Below, piece by piece: positions 1 through 10,800 of a DNA stretch of 42,403 nucleotides (its first letter is position 1; the number at the start of each line of letters is the position of its first letter). A program made the translations under genes and the position numbers. The notes below the pieces were generated by a model. That model did not search any database and was not told where the DNA came from. It saw only the letters and a program-made list of their open reading frames with translations. Source of the DNA: an uncultured Clostridia bacterium (GTDB lineage Bacteria; Bacillota; Clostridia; Christensenellales; Pumilibacteraceae); the NCBI GenBank assembly GCA_947175335.1, contig CAMWMF010000002.1, forward strand, positions 111,969-154,371, in the 5' to 3' direction.

Positions 1-3000
1 AACGACATGTTTATGCCCTTGTCCACCGCCAAAAAATCAAAATCGTCGTCATCGGCGTCGATACGCGCCATGCACAGGCTTTCGGCGCGAACGGCGTTGC
101 AATCGTATATCTCGTTTTCCGCGTCGATAAAATTCTTGATAGCAAGCTCGGCAGCCTTGCCCAGTCCGTTGCGAGCGTTGCCCATAGTCGATATTTTGCG
201 GTCTATAACGAGCGCAAGATAGGAATGGACAAACAGATCGACAAACCTTTCGGGCCCAACCTCTACCCTGCCGTCCTCTATGGGCGTGAAAAACATATCA
301 AGCGGCAAAGCGTTTTTGCCATGAATAATATTGTCGTAGCCGAGCGCGGCGGCCGCCATCGATCTGTCCGTCGCTTGCGCTATTAATATCTTGCTGTTGT
401 CGGGCGTGACATGCCACGGCGCTGCGGCATAGGCGTTTACAAAATACTTGCCACCGAAGTCTTTCAGCTTGCTTACCGCCGTCGCCACGTTGGCGACAAG
501 CGTTTTTTCGCCCTGTAATACCGACACAAATTTTTCGGTCTTTTGCGCGTCGCAATTAAACTGCGGCGAATGGTAAATGCGAAGCAGCGCCGACAGCGAA
601 TGAACCTGCAATAACATGTTGGGCGCTTCCGCTATACCGCACCTACCGCACATTGCGGACAGCGCAACGTTCAGCTCGGACTGCGCGCGCACAAGCTCGA
701 CCGCCGACACAAAGCTGTCTATTACGTAATCGTCTGGCGTTTTTACAAAGCCTTTGGTATCGGCGATAATAGCGGCGGCGGTCTTGCATTCCGACACAAA
801 CTCGCGCATATCCACGCCGAGCGCCGCGCTATATTTTGCGACAGCGAGTATACATTCAGTTTGCTCGGCGGTCAATGCGTTAAGCCCGACAACGTGCGCA
901 AGCACGCCGCTGAGCCCGTCTATCCTGCCGTCGCATTCGGCTATACGGCTGTAAGATACTGCCGTAGCCGCCAATTCTTTTAAAGTAATATCGGTGCGTG
1001 AACACGCGGCGCGTAATTTCTTTTCCGCCGATTTCGCCTTAAAGTCAAACAGCCCGACGGAAGGCTTATCCCCACTCGCGTACGGCATTAGCGCGGCGCA
1101 TGCTTTTAACAGCTGCATATCGTTAAGCTTGGCTTTGTCGAACACAAAAAGCACTTCGGCGGCAAGCGTATCGCGCTCGGTTTTGAGCTCGTAAACGTTG
1201 TTTACCGTTTGAGTAAACTTTGCCGCCGCTTGATCGGTCATTCCGCCGACCAAAAACAACTCGCTGTTATTTGCCACCGTATTCACTACGGAAAGCTGTA
1301 AGCCACGCACCGTCTTTATATCTGACAGGCGCGTAAAGCAGTCGCTTACGGCGCTGCCCGTAAATATAAACTTATCGGCATCCGTCGCCGAAAGCTTGGC
1401 CTTTTCATAATTATCGGCAAGCATTGTCAGCAGCTCGCCGTCGCTCTTTTTAAGCCCTGTAACCGCCTTGACTATATCCTCGCCCGCAATAGCGTTCGGA
1501 AGCGCCGCGTCGTGCAAATCTCCGTACGTGCAGTCGCTCCACGAAATATCGGGATATTGCTTTTCCAGCCGTTCCGTTACTCCGTTTATTTCCGCCATAA
1601 CTGCGGCGACAGATTTTAGCGCGACAATAGCGCCCTCGATATCCGATTTGTCACTGACCCCGTACCACGGACTGAGCGACACCTTGCCGCCCTGCATCAG
1701 CCGCTCGTAGTATGCAGCGCACTCCTTTACGCCAAGCAAAAGCTTGTTGTAGTCCTCGCGGGAAATCGAAGCCGCAGCCCCGCCGTCGGTAAATTCTATC
1801 ACCGGCAAATCGGCGTCCTTGTAGTACGTATCGAGCGCGTCGTAGTACGAGCCCCACGCTACGTCGTCGCCGAATACCTCAGCTTGATAATCGCCCAGCG
1901 CTATCATAGCCTCGGCCTTGGCGCGGTCGGCACGGCTGTATTTTAGGTCGTACTTGCCGTCGTAAACGTATTCTTTTTTGTTCTTGATAAGCCGCTTAAA
2001 CTCGGCACGCACCTCGGCGGGATTGACAGCGGCGGCTTTTTGCTCCGTTTCGTAATCGAGCAGCATTACGAATTTACGCAAGCGTTCGGGCAGCTTTGCA
2101 TACACCTCGGCAAGCGCCGAAAGCTTTTCGGAAGCGACAAGCACGCTTTTGCCCTGCGCAAGCAAGGTGGAAAGCATGTTGGCTATGGTGAGCGTTTTTC
2201 CCGTCCCGGGCGGGCCCTTTATTATAAGCGACCGTCCCGCCGCAACCTTGCTTATAATCTTATCCTGCACGCTGTCGGTGGGAAGCACCGGGCGGGTAGC
2301 GACCTCGCCGTCGTCCTCGCGCGGAAGCGGTGCACCGCCTCCGAACACGCTCTGTACAAGCGGGTGCGCGTAAATCTTTTGCTTGTTGCGCCGCACGTCG
2401 TAGTACATGCAAATATCGCTGTGGTTGTACTGCGCAATCGTAAGTATATCCTTGTCAAACGACATACTGCCGCCGAGCGCCGAAACAAATTCGCTTACGC
2501 GTTCCATATATTCCGAGCCGTCGCCTAATTTTTCCAAATCTATGGCGTCGTCAAAGTTTTGGCCCACACCGTTGGGGTGCGGAAAGTTTGCACAAACACT
2601 TTCGGAAAGCTCGTCCCGCATACGCGCAATTAGGCACGGATTAAAGTACGCGTCATCATCCACAAACTCTATTTCCACATTGCTTGTGTTGGTGCCGCGC
2701 ACCAGGCGTATGGGGAAAATGAGCAGCGGCGAATTTACGTTGCGAACTCCGTCGCCGTGCGCCACCGACCACGACAAAAGGCCCACGCCCAAAAACAGCG
2801 GGTTGTTGCCCTTTAAGTCGAGCGCGTTGTATGCGGCGGTTATAAACTTATCAAGTGCGTCGGCTTTTTTTACGCCCGCCAAATCCGCCCAATCCCACTT
2901 TTCGGTGAGCGAGCCGCTGACGGTAGCCTTTAACAATGCGCTGTCACCGAGAACAGTCTTGTTGGACGGCTTGCCGCGGCGGGCGCGGATAACGTTAAGC

Positions 3001-3149
3001 ATAGAGGCGCTGTTATTTCCGCTATCGCAAAACAGGCGGTACGCCTTGTCCGATCCGCCCTCGCCCATCACGCCCACGTCGATCAGCCTGTTGCCGCGAA
3101 CGTCGTCGGTGTGAAGAAGTCCCTTGATAAATTCGTCCAAAAATTCCAT
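1..3149 (-). CDS. SF1 helicase with DUF4011-like N-terminus, partial (3' end beyond left edge)
   Basis: This open frame runs from an ATG at 3149 to the left edge without a stop; I spot-checked it at several places, and about 1049 residues are visible. The N-terminal 290 residues follow the pattern of DUF4011-type helicases: a stretch reading NPLFLGVGLLSW, then PLLIFPIRLVRG and a DDDAYFNPCL-like segment. A perfect Walker A, GPPGTGKT, follows at residues 312-319, preceded by a hydrophobic strand (SLIIK). The next 700 residues are mostly helical, and the DExx motif and helicase domain 2 must lie outside the window. The family is superfamily-1, UPF1/DNA2-like, and probably acts on nucleic acid using ATP. 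The start has only a weak AAGG site and lies 31 bp after the metallopeptidase gene, so it is the last visible member of the operon. Its exact role is unknown. Confidence 0.8.
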   Translation of the reverse strand, partial: MEFLDEFIKGLLHTDDVRGNRLIDVGVMGEGGSDKAYRLFCDSGNNSASMLNVIRARRGKPSNKTVLGDSALLKATVSGSLTEKWDWADLAGVKKADALDKFITAAYNALDLKGNNPLFLGVGLLSWSVAHGDGVRNVNSPLLIFPIRLVRGTNTSNVEIEFVDDDAYFNPCLIARMRDELSESVCANFPHPNGVGQNFDDAIDLEKLGDGSEYMERVSEFVSALGGSMSFDKDILTIAQYNHSDICMYYDVRRNKQKIYAHPLVQSVFGGGAPLPREDDGEVATRPVLPTDSVQDKIISKVAAGRSLIIKGPPGTGKTLTIANMLSTLLAQGKSVLVASEKLSALAEVYAKLPERLRKFVMLLDYETEQKAAAVNPAEVRAEFKRLIKNKKEYVYDGKYDLKYSRADRAKAEAMIALGDYQAEVFGDDVAWGSYYDALDTYYKDADLPVIEFTDGGAAASISREDYNKLLLGVKECAAYYERLMQGGKVSLSPWYGVSDKSDIEGAIVALKSVAAVMAEINGVTERLEKQYPDISWSDCTYGDLHDAALPNAIAGEDIVKAVTGLKKSDGELLTMLADNYEKAKLSATDADKFIFTGSAVSDCFTRLSDIKTVRGLQLSVVNTVANNSELFLVGGMTDQAAAKFTQTVNNVYELKTERDTLAAEVLFVFDKAKLNDMQLLKACAALMPYASGDKPSVGLFDFKAKSAEKKLRAACSRTDITLKELAATAVSYSRIAECDGRIDGLSGVLAHVVGLNALTAEQTECILAVAKYSAALGVDMREFVSECKTAAAIIADTKGFVKTPDDYVIDSFVSAVELVRAQSELNVALSAMCGRCGIAEAPNMLLQVHSLSALLRIYHSPQFNCDAQKTEKFVSVLQGEKTLVANVATAVSKLKDFGGKYFVNAYAAAPWHVTPDNSKILIAQATDRSMAAAALGYDNIIHGKNALPLDMFFTPIEDGRVEVGPERFVDLFVHSYLALVIDRKISTMGNARNGLGKAAELAIKNFIDAENEIYDCNAVRAESLCMARIDADDDDFDFLAVDKGINMS

Positions 3150-3180
3150 TACAATACCTTATGTTAATATATCACAAATC

Positions 3181-5079
3181 TTAAGTAAAGTCAATACCGT
3201 TCCAGTATTCCTCAAGACCTCTGCGACAGTCTATCTCGAATGCGTAAGCGTCGGCCTCGTAGATGTGCACCTTGTAAATATCCGAGCGGGTGTTGTGGTT
3301 GTAAGCCTTCTCTCGCGTTTCCCGCCACTTGCACGCCCTGCCGTACGTAATGCCCATATTATCGTAATACCACGGCGCCCAATGCCCGCTCATCAGCCGA
3401 GCCTGCAACGCGTGAAAGCTTTCGTGCACTATCGCGTCACGCATCCACGCCACGTCCTGCGCCGAGCTGTACTTGAACACAACGCGCTTGCCGCCGTCGT
3501 AGCACAGCCCGCCCGCCGTACTGTTTTCCGCTTCGTCCACTATTTCCACTAACGGGTCGATAGGCACGCCGAGTACGCGGTATACAAGCCTTACCGCAAA
3601 CGCCGCACGGCTTTGCATTTCCGCGCGGTCGAGCCTGCTCCAAACGGAATAATCGTCCGTGCCCGTGGTGCAATACCGCGCTATCATTCCGCACTTGCCG
3701 AATACGGTGGCGTTGCTTTCCGCAATCCTTTTTACGTTGTCTATATCTATCGCGGGAATACCGTCGTAGTCGAATTCACCCGCGTTAGAAGCGTTTTGCC
3801 CGCCGCCGCGGAAATCGCCCCAGCCGTCGTCAATAAACAGCATCGAGTCTTTGATACGCGCCAAATACTTTTTAGCGACGTCGGCGTTGCCCATTGAAAT
3901 CTTTTTGCCGCGCGTCATCCAGTTAGAGTGATGCTCGGGGCGAACTATTTCGTTAAGCCCGGCAAAGCCCAAAAACGGCATATCCCTGAGCGCCGCACGC
4001 GCCGTGGTGCCGTCCGCCATTTTCAGGGCGACCAGCTCGTCCGCCGCAGCGTCGAAGGACGGCATTGTTATGTATGATTCACTTATATCCAATGCGCTGA
4101 GCTCGTCGTACTGCACCGCCGCCGTCATTCCGTCGTCGTACAGCGCACCGCCCTGCACGTCCGATATAAATACGCGCGTGCCCGCCTTGCCGGCAAGCAT
4201 TGCCGCACGCAAAAGATACGTACGGTTGTCGTCGGGCATCATGTCGACGCCCGCTATAAACACAGCGCACTTTTTGTATTCGGCATAGCAAAATATTTTG
4301 TCTATGTTCTCCCGCGACCCGCCGTCGGCGTTCATGCCAAACTCGTAAATTTCCGTATCGCGCGGCACGGCGTTAGCTGCGTACAGCCGCGCTTCGTCAA
4401 CAAACGGCGTGTTAAGTATAAGCGCGTTGGCCTTGCCGCCCTCGTCGCACTCGGGCGTTGGGAAGTAGTCGCAGTCGCGTAAATTCAACGGCTTTGCGGC
4501 GACAGAGCGTTCCAGCGCTTTGGCGTACGCGCCGCACAAACCCGCCTTCCAGCTTTGCATACTATCCGCTATTTCGTCCGAAAGTGTGGGAAAAACCACG
4601 CCGTCCTCAAACGGCGAGGTTACGCCCGCGCTCATCAATTCATCTATAAGCTCGGTCGCGTTTTGAATAATTTTTTTACCGTTGCACGCAAGCGTATGCT
4701 CGCTACTTGCCTGCGCCGAAATTTCATTTTTGGCGGCTACGTACTTTGAAAACAGCGTTACAAACCTTAACGTGTTTTCCATTGCTGCCGCGCTCTTGTT
4801 GTAGCCTTTCTCTTTTGCTATCGGCAAATTTTGCTCGACGTAGGCGTTTAGCTTGTCTACCAACGAAAGCGAAAAATCGGGCTGTAATGCTTTGAGCCCG
4901 AAAATTTTGCACGCCAACCGCATGCCCAGCGCCTCGGCGTTTGCGCGGTTGCTATCGTTTAGCGCGGGATTTTGCAATAGCTCCTCTATTGCCGCAAGTG
5001 CGCCGTCCAGCGCCGTTATATCCGTCGAGTAAATGTACTCGGTGTTTGCGTCGGTAATAACCTGTTTAAAGCTCTTCAT
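3181..5079 (-). CDS. Putative zincin-type metallopeptidase, 632 aa, operon member
   Basis: The C-terminal 80 residues carry HESFH (552-556), which fits the HExxH zinc-binding and catalytic motif of zincins. It is followed about 50 residues later by EADAYAFE (608-615), which could supply the third ligand, as in gluzincin-like families. There is no signal peptide or membrane segment, so a cytoplasmic protease is expected. The first 130 residues are helical. The middle (about 220-400) alternates hydrophobic strands (CAVFIAGVD, TRVFISD) with helices, as in an alpha/beta domain I do not recognise. The ATG overlaps the stop codon of the coiled-coil gene upstream by 4 bp (ATGA), so translational coupling is likely and the start is well supported. 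The substrate is unknown; a regulatory cleavage of another operon product is conceivable but not shown. Confidence 0.75.
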   Translation of the reverse strand: MKSFKQVITDANTEYIYSTDITALDGALAAIEELLQNPALNDSNRANAEALGMRLACKIFGLKALQPDFSLSLVDKLNAYVEQNLPIAKEKGYNKSAAAMENTLRFVTLFSKYVAAKNEISAQASSEHTLACNGKKIIQNATELIDELMSAGVTSPFEDGVVFPTLSDEIADSMQSWKAGLCGAYAKALERSVAAKPLNLRDCDYFPTPECDEGGKANALILNTPFVDEARLYAANAVPRDTEIYEFGMNADGGSRENIDKIFCYAEYKKCAVFIAGVDMMPDDNRTYLLRAAMLAGKAGTRVFISDVQGGALYDDGMTAAVQYDELSALDISESYITMPSFDAAADELVALKMADGTTARAALRDMPFLGFAGLNEIVRPEHHSNWMTRGKKISMGNADVAKKYLARIKDSMLFIDDGWGDFRGGGQNASNAGEFDYDGIPAIDIDNVKRIAESNATVFGKCGMIARYCTTGTDDYSVWSRLDRAEMQSRAAFAVRLVYRVLGVPIDPLVEIVDEAENSTAGGLCYDGGKRVVFKYSSAQDVAWMRDAIVHESFHALQARLMSGHWAPWYYDNMGITYGRACKWRETREKAYNHNTRSDIYKVHIYEADAYAFEIDCRRGLEEYWNGIDFT

Positions 5080-6602
5080 CTATCGTCGTCCGAAAACAGC
5101 GTACTGCGCTTGACCTTGACCTCGGGCTTTACCTCCTCGGTTTTTTGCGGCTGCTGCTGTGCTTGCAAAATTGCCGCAAGCTCGGGCGAAAGCTCGGAAG
5201 ACACCTGCTCGCGGCTGTTACGCTCGCGCTCTATAATAGCCTGTCTGTCCGTTTCGGGTATAGCCGCACGGCGCCCGCGCACAAGCCCGTCCATTTTGAG
5301 CCTGTCGCCCGACACCGAAAGATTGGTTATACTGTCGTTAATGCCTGCGATAATGCTGTGAATGCTCTCTATGGCGATAGACTGATTTTTGTCGCTAAGC
5401 CTTCCGCCCATCATGTCTATAAGCGCGTTGAAGTCCACGCCGTAAATGATGTCGGACAAAAGCACAAGATCGTTTTTGAACTGACCGAGCACGCCGATAA
5501 CGCTTTCCAGCTCGTTGTATATCGCTTCGCGCTGTTCGAGGCTGGCCTTTAAGTAATCGGGTCCGTTGACCTCGCGCAGAGTGGATACAGTGTAAAGTAA
5601 GTCGTCCTCTTTGGGTTTGAGGCTCTTTATTTTGCGGTCGGCGGTTGCAAGGTCGAACTCGCCGTTTTGGAATGCCGCAACGATATCCGCCTTTTGCTTT
5701 TTAATATCGTCAAGGCCTTTTTCGCACTCGTCTATCTTGTCTTGACGGGCTTTGTCGCGCTCGTCTATCTGCTTACGTATTGCGGCAATGTCCGCCTGTT
5801 CGGTGGCCATCCTGTTCAAAAAGGTGTCCAGCATTTCCAGCGACGCCCTGCCCTCGACAACCGCCGCGAGTGCGTCGTTGCTTTTGAATGCGTGCTGTTC
5901 CTTTACACGCTCCTTGCGCGTTACGCCTACGTTGAGCGCACCCCACGCTTCCACCGCTTCCAGCGCTTTTTTAAGCTTGGCTATCGAGCCCGATTGAAGA
6001 TTGTTGCGCGAGCAGTCCTCTCGCCACACCTTGATTGCGGCAATAGCCTCGTCCGAACGGGCTTGCGCCGTGCGGCTGCTGGTATCGCCTATGTTGTCCA
6101 TAGCCGTCAGCATTTGCTCCAACAACGTGCGGCTTTGCTCCAACAGCTCGAACTGCCGCTCGTTTACGTTGAGTAGGCCCTGTCCGCTACTGCGCAGCTC
6201 GGTCATTGTGTTTACAGCGACAATGCTGGTGTTTATACATTCTTTAAGCGGCTCGGTAACGTTTATCACCGCCTTACGCGCCTGCAATTCCTTTTGAAGC
6301 AAGCCGTCCGCCTTGACCGAATATTTGGTGAGCTTGCCTATTTGCTCGTTACCCAGCTCGGTGAGCGCCACCACTATATCGGAAAGCCCGTCCAGCGCGC
6401 TTTTGCACGATCCGTCAAAGCCGTTGTTTATGCCGTGCACGCACATATCCCACATACCGTTTACTATGCGGTCGCCGAGCTCCTTGGGCCCGTCGAACAT
6501 GGAATGGCCTGTCAAATAGCTGTCAGTAAACTTTTTGTTTAACGACAAGCCGTTTTTGCGCGCTACGTCTTGGATGGATTTTACTTTTTCGATAGTGGTC
6601 AT
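5076..6602 (-). CDS. Coiled-coil protein of unknown function, 508 aa, operon member
   Basis: I do not recognise a family. The protein is soluble, with no signal peptide or membrane helix, and is almost entirely helical. Heptad-like, charged stretches are clearest around residues 255-330, where K, E, D and R alternate with I, L and A, and a Q/P-rich, disordered-looking tail ends in SDDDR. Parts of the architecture recall TelA-like or structural-scaffold proteins, but the similarity is too weak to name. The start ATG at 6602 has a good Shine-Dalgarno site (AGGAG, 5 bp spacing). Its 3' end overlaps the metallopeptidase gene by 4 bp, so the two products are probably made in a fixed ratio and may interact. 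It lies just after the 160-bp palindrome at 6616-6775, so its expression may be tuned separately from the upstream half of the operon. Confidence 0.75.
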   Translation of the reverse strand: MTTIEKVKSIQDVARKNGLSLNKKFTDSYLTGHSMFDGPKELGDRIVNGMWDMCVHGINNGFDGSCKSALDGLSDIVVALTELGNEQIGKLTKYSVKADGLLQKELQARKAVINVTEPLKECINTSIVAVNTMTELRSSGQGLLNVNERQFELLEQSRTLLEQMLTAMDNIGDTSSRTAQARSDEAIAAIKVWREDCSRNNLQSGSIAKLKKALEAVEAWGALNVGVTRKERVKEQHAFKSNDALAAVVEGRASLEMLDTFLNRMATEQADIAAIRKQIDERDKARQDKIDECEKGLDDIKKQKADIVAAFQNGEFDLATADRKIKSLKPKEDDLLYTVSTLREVNGPDYLKASLEQREAIYNELESVIGVLGQFKNDLVLLSDIIYGVDFNALIDMMGGRLSDKNQSIAIESIHSIIAGINDSITNLSVSGDRLKMDGLVRGRRAAIPETDRQAIIERERNSREQVSSELSPELAAILQAQQQPQKTEEVKPEVKVKRSTLFSDDDR

Positions 6603-6615
6603 GGTAACTCCTATT

Positions 6616-6775
6616 AGAGATGATGATTAAGTGACGCGAGTAAGATTGCGTTAGCGATTTGTGGGAGACGAACACAATAGGTTGCGCTCGTAGCAGCGCT
6701 ACGTGCGCGTTCTATTGTGGCACGTATCGCACAAATCGACAGCAAGATTACCGCACGAACATAATCAGCATCTCT
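6616..6775. repeat. 160-bp imperfect palindrome between two operon genes
   Basis: Left and right halves are inverted copies of each other along almost the whole length, centred near 6695 on a short dyad (GTAGC/GCTAC). Matching blocks include AGAGATG with CATCTCT at the outer ends, CGATTTGTG with CACAAATCG, CACAATAG with CTATTGTG, and GCGC pairs near the centre. The right end reaches the stop codon of the upstream gene, and the left end is about 13 bp from the start codon of the next. Transcribed, it would fold into one long hairpin. It could be a MITE-like insertion, an RNase III processing site, or an attenuator that lowers expression of the downstream genes. No long T-tract follows on the minus strand, so it is not a classic terminator. 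Confidence 0.8.
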
Positions 6776-7878
6776 TACTGTTTTGCTACTTTATTGATAA
6801 GATCGTCGGTAGCGTGAGCGAACGATTCCAACCGCGAGTTTTTGTACATAAGCACGTCGTCCTCGCTGAACACATAGTCCGTTTGAACGGCCGCCCCGCT
6901 CATGGCGTCGATAATGCGCTTTACGCCGCTGTACTCGCCGAAGCCGGTGTTTTTGCGCAAGGTCTTGCCTATGCGCTTGCACTTGCTTTCCGATATGCCG
7001 TGTTCGCCGCCGCCGTTAAAGAAGTACAGGTAGTAGGCGCTGTCCGGCTCGATGTCGCCCACGTCCTCCGCCGTCTTGATAGTGCGGAACTCACCGTTGT
7101 CGGCATCAAATAATACTATAAGCAATTTTCGCGCAAAAGTCAATAGTTTGCTCTCCCCGTTTTTTGCGCCGGTGCGAATTGCACTGAGCTCGGCGTAGTC
7201 GCCGCGCTCCAAACGCATAATGCCGAACAGCGGCGAACGCTCCTTGGTAAGGCACGACTGCAATACAGACAGCACGTGCAAGGCGCGGCTTTCGCCGACA
7301 ACGCGCTCGGCGCCGTCGTCGTCGGGTACTGTTAAACCCTTGGCGATTATCTTTTCGCGCTCGTCGTGGTAGTTAAGATCGCCCACTCGCCTAAACGATT
7401 CGGGAAGCTTTTTGAGTAGCTCCAAGTAATGCTTGGCGGCTGCGCAGCGCAGCTTGATACAGCTTTCGGCGTAGTCGCGGTCGGCAGGGCGCTCCTCCAT
7501 CTCCGGCATACTGCTCCACACCAGCTTGTAATATTCGTACGCTATGCGGAAGCTTTCCGTAACGTCGGCGGTGATATAGCCGTGCTCGTAGTAGAACCCC
7601 AGCCTAATAAGCGCCTTGGGATTGCCCATGCGCGCAGCCGTGCGGCAGTATTCTATAGCTACGGCAAGATTGCGCTCGTACTCCGATAAAGCCTGTTGGC
7701 TTTTAAGCGCACGCAAATAGCACAGCTCGGACAGCTTAAACGTTTCGTCGTTTTCCTTGTTTACCTTGACGGCTATAGACTTTATTCCCACAACCGTCTT
7801 GCACGACGGGCACGCCCAGTCGCCGTTGTACAGCTCGAGCGGCTTGACTATATTTCTGTTGCAATTGGTACAAATCAT
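6775..7878 (-). CDS. Zinc-ribbon and Sel1/TPR-like repeat protein, 367 aa, operon member
   Basis: The N-terminus is a compact zinc ribbon with two CxxC knuckles (C3/C6 and C23/C26). Around residues 60-115 there is a Sel1-like helical repeat: AIEYCRTAARMGNPKALIRL followed by GFYYEHG. Such repeats usually build protein-protein docking surfaces. The C-terminal part is mixed alpha/beta and unassigned. It has no signal peptide, so a cytoplasmic adaptor is the likeliest role. The ATG at 7878 has an excellent ribosome site (GGAGG, about 8 bp spacing) and starts 3 bp after the stop codon of the membrane-receptor gene, which ties the two together. Its stop codon touches the palindrome at 6616-6775. 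Similar zinc ribbons in two other operon proteins suggest shared assembly, but that is inference. Confidence 0.75.
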   Translation of the reverse strand: MICTNCNRNIVKPLELYNGDWACPSCKTVVGIKSIAVKVNKENDETFKLSELCYLRALKSQQALSEYERNLAVAIEYCRTAARMGNPKALIRLGFYYEHGYITADVTESFRIAYEYYKLVWSSMPEMEERPADRDYAESCIKLRCAAAKHYLELLKKLPESFRRVGDLNYHDEREKIIAKGLTVPDDDGAERVVGESRALHVLSVLQSCLTKERSPLFGIMRLERGDYAELSAIRTGAKNGESKLLTFARKLLIVLFDADNGEFRTIKTAEDVGDIEPDSAYYLYFFNGGGEHGISESKCKRIGKTLRKNTGFGEYSGVKRIIDAMSGAAVQTDYVFSEDDVLMYKNSRLESFAHATDDLINKVAKQ

Positions 7879-7881
7879 AAT

Positions 7882-10800
7882 CTATTCCTCCGTCGACTCG
7901 GCGGCTGCGGTAACGGTTAGCTTGCCGCTTTGCACGATATTCAGCGAATAGCTGGTGCTGTCCGATATGCTTAATGTGGCGGTTATTGTGTATTCGCCTA
8001 CCGGAATATTTCCGTTTGAGTCGGCAAGATAATTTACTTTCAAAGTTACCGTAACGTACTCGCCGTCGACAACGCCCGTAATACTGTACGTGTAGTTGGG
8101 TTTTTGACCGTATTCCACCGTAACGTTATCTATACTTATATTTAACACCTTTCGTTGTATCGTAAAGGTTCGCTTTGCGTCAGTAAGCGTGTAGTTGTTT
8201 TGTTTTGCGGTAAATTCCGCATTTGCGGTACCGTTGCCGATTTTAAGAGCGCCGGTTACGGTAAGCGGCAAATCTTCGCCGTTAACGCCTTTTGCGGTAG
8301 CCGAAGGAACCTGCCATTCGCCGTTGTACGTGAGCGTAGTATTACCCCATTGCGCGCGCACTTCCATAGGTAGGATATAAAACTGCCACTGCGCGGCGGT
8401 CAACGTGCTTTGTATTTCGTCATCCAGCGCAAATAACGGGCCGTCATATATTGTATAGTTGGGGTCGGCAACCGTAGCGGTAGCAATATACTGTCCCGCG
8501 TCTACCGCGCCCAACGGATGGTCCTCGATGATAACGGTTAATGGTACGTTCTGGTTTTTAGCGCCGGTAACCGTCGCGGTGGGTAATTGACTTTGACCGT
8601 TGTACGTGACCACGGAGTTTGCCCATTGGATATAAACAAGCACGTACGGCGAGATTGTAAATTCCGTGCTTGTCGTGGTCGGATCCAACGTATAGTTTTT
8701 GTTTGCCGAAGCCGCGGTGGCGGTGTAAGTGGTTGTCACATCGTCTTCACCAAACTTATTGGCGTTCGTTTGCTTGCCGCTTATGTCGAGATTGACCTTG
8801 ACGCCGCCCACGCCTAACGCGGTTGCCTCAGGCGCTTGGGGATCGCCGTTGTAGGTAAGCGTAGTGCGGCCCCACGTTACGCTAACCTGCGTGGGTGTAA
8901 TTTTAAAGCCCTTGCTTTTTACGCTCGACTCGTTAATGGTATAATCGGCGTTTGCCAATATAGCCGTTGCGGTATAGTTTTCGCCCGCGTCGGTTTGTCT
9001 GCCTGAATACAGAATTTCAAGCTCCTCGCCCGACAAATCCAACGCATGCGCAGTAGGGCCATGCACGTTGCCGTCGTACTCGAATTCGGTATCGTTGTCC
9101 CAAGTGAGCTGAACAGGATAAGGGTGGATTGTGTACGTATACGTTTCGCCCTCGGCTATATAATATTTTGCGGCAATGACGTTGTTAGTAAGCGTTGCCT
9201 TTTCGGTAAACGTGCCCGCGTGTCCTCCGGTATAACCCATTAAGAATATATAATCATTATTGACAACGTTTTGCGCCTTGGGTTGGATTCCCCTTTGATT
9301 GCCGTCGTACACACTTTCCGTGCCGTAGACTTGCGCTTCACCGCCCATTGTTTCAATGCTCTTATGTTCCCACGTTATCGTGAGCGGGCGTTTATTCACG
9401 TTCACCTTGATTTCCGCGGCATTGCCCGAGATACACGATGTAACTTCGGGCGCGCTAACCTTGACTATTGCGGTGTACGTATGCATGCCCGTCGATTCGG
9501 CATTGGCTTGCAAAATACGGTCATAGCCGATGCGTTGAGTGTCGTCGTACCATTCGTATTCTATTTGAACGTCGCCGATCGGGTGCGTAACGGCAGCGTC
9601 CAGTATAAAGTCGTCGCCGTAAATAATGTCGTCGGCGGCGGTTACGGACGTCAAAGTTACTTGCGGCTTTGTAAGCTCCCAGTCCGGCGCGATCGTCACC
9701 TGGCTGTACCCCTCGCGGAGCAGCGCCGAAAGCGAAGTAAATTCACGGGGTACATTGCCGTTGAACAACGTGTAATGCATAGTGCGGGTAAACGCTTCGC
9801 CTCGGTCGAAGGAATCTAACAGTTCGTCCGCTTTGTCCATTACCGTCAGCTTGTAATCTTGCTTGACGCCGTTTACGGTGGCGAACGGAAAATACTCGTC
9901 GGTTTTGTACTTAGTGTCGTTGCTTTCGCCCGCAAACACCTTGTAAATCTTTTGGAAGCTTACCGCAATTCCACGGCTTTGGTCTACCGTTATACCGTCC
10001 AACGCCTTGTCGCCGTCTTTCAGCTCGGACATCATATATCCGCCGCCGTTGCCTACGTGATTGTAGCAGTAGTACAAGTCGTCGTCCGAATCGGCGTCCG
10101 AATGTTCGGCGTAGTCCACGCCGTCGATATCGGACAGCCTGAACGTATCGCCCTTTTTGCCGAACCACGTCGGGATGATTTTTCCACGCGCGGTATCGTA
10201 CGCGTCGCGGTCGTAATTGAACGTTATGTACACCTCGTCGTTATCGAGGCCTATGGGCTGTACACGATTGCCCAGCTCATGCCGATAGCGGGAATAGTTG
10301 CCGCTGTCTCTTGTATACAGCTTTTGCTTTATCGTATCGACGTCTTTTTTGTCTACGTAGATATTTACGTTTGTGTTGAATGCCTCCGAGTGCATATCGG
10401 CGCAAAGCTCGACGTCGGGGTCGCAGTTGAGCGTTACGTTCTTAACGTAAGCATACGTAAAGATATTGGCGGATACCCCGGTCACCTTTCGTCCGTTGAA
10501 CTCGTACGGAATGACCACGCTGTCCCCCCTGCCGTAAACTATGTCCGTGACCGTGCACTCGTTGTTTTCGGTGTACGCATACACTAGCGGAAGGTTGCCG
10601 TGCCCCTGGCCGAAAAAGCCGTCGCTTATTACGAACACGCCGTAAGTTACTACGAAAGCGAGCAGCACGACCGCCGAAAAGATTATAGCAAAGACAAGCT
10701 GAATGTGCCGTCCCAAGCGCAAACGCCGCGACGCGTACAAGTACGATATTCCTACCGCCAGTATGCCTGCAACGTGCAGCAGTCCGCAATACGCTTCCAC

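Noticed and set aside
2040-2528. Open frame of 162 codons on the plus strand
   Set aside because: It lies opposite the Walker A region of the SF1 helicase, which has clear motifs; this is a shadow frame with no ribosome site.
5076-6602. Assignment of the coiled-coil protein as TelA (tellurite resistance)
   Set aside because: Only general helical character agrees; no specific motif could be seen.
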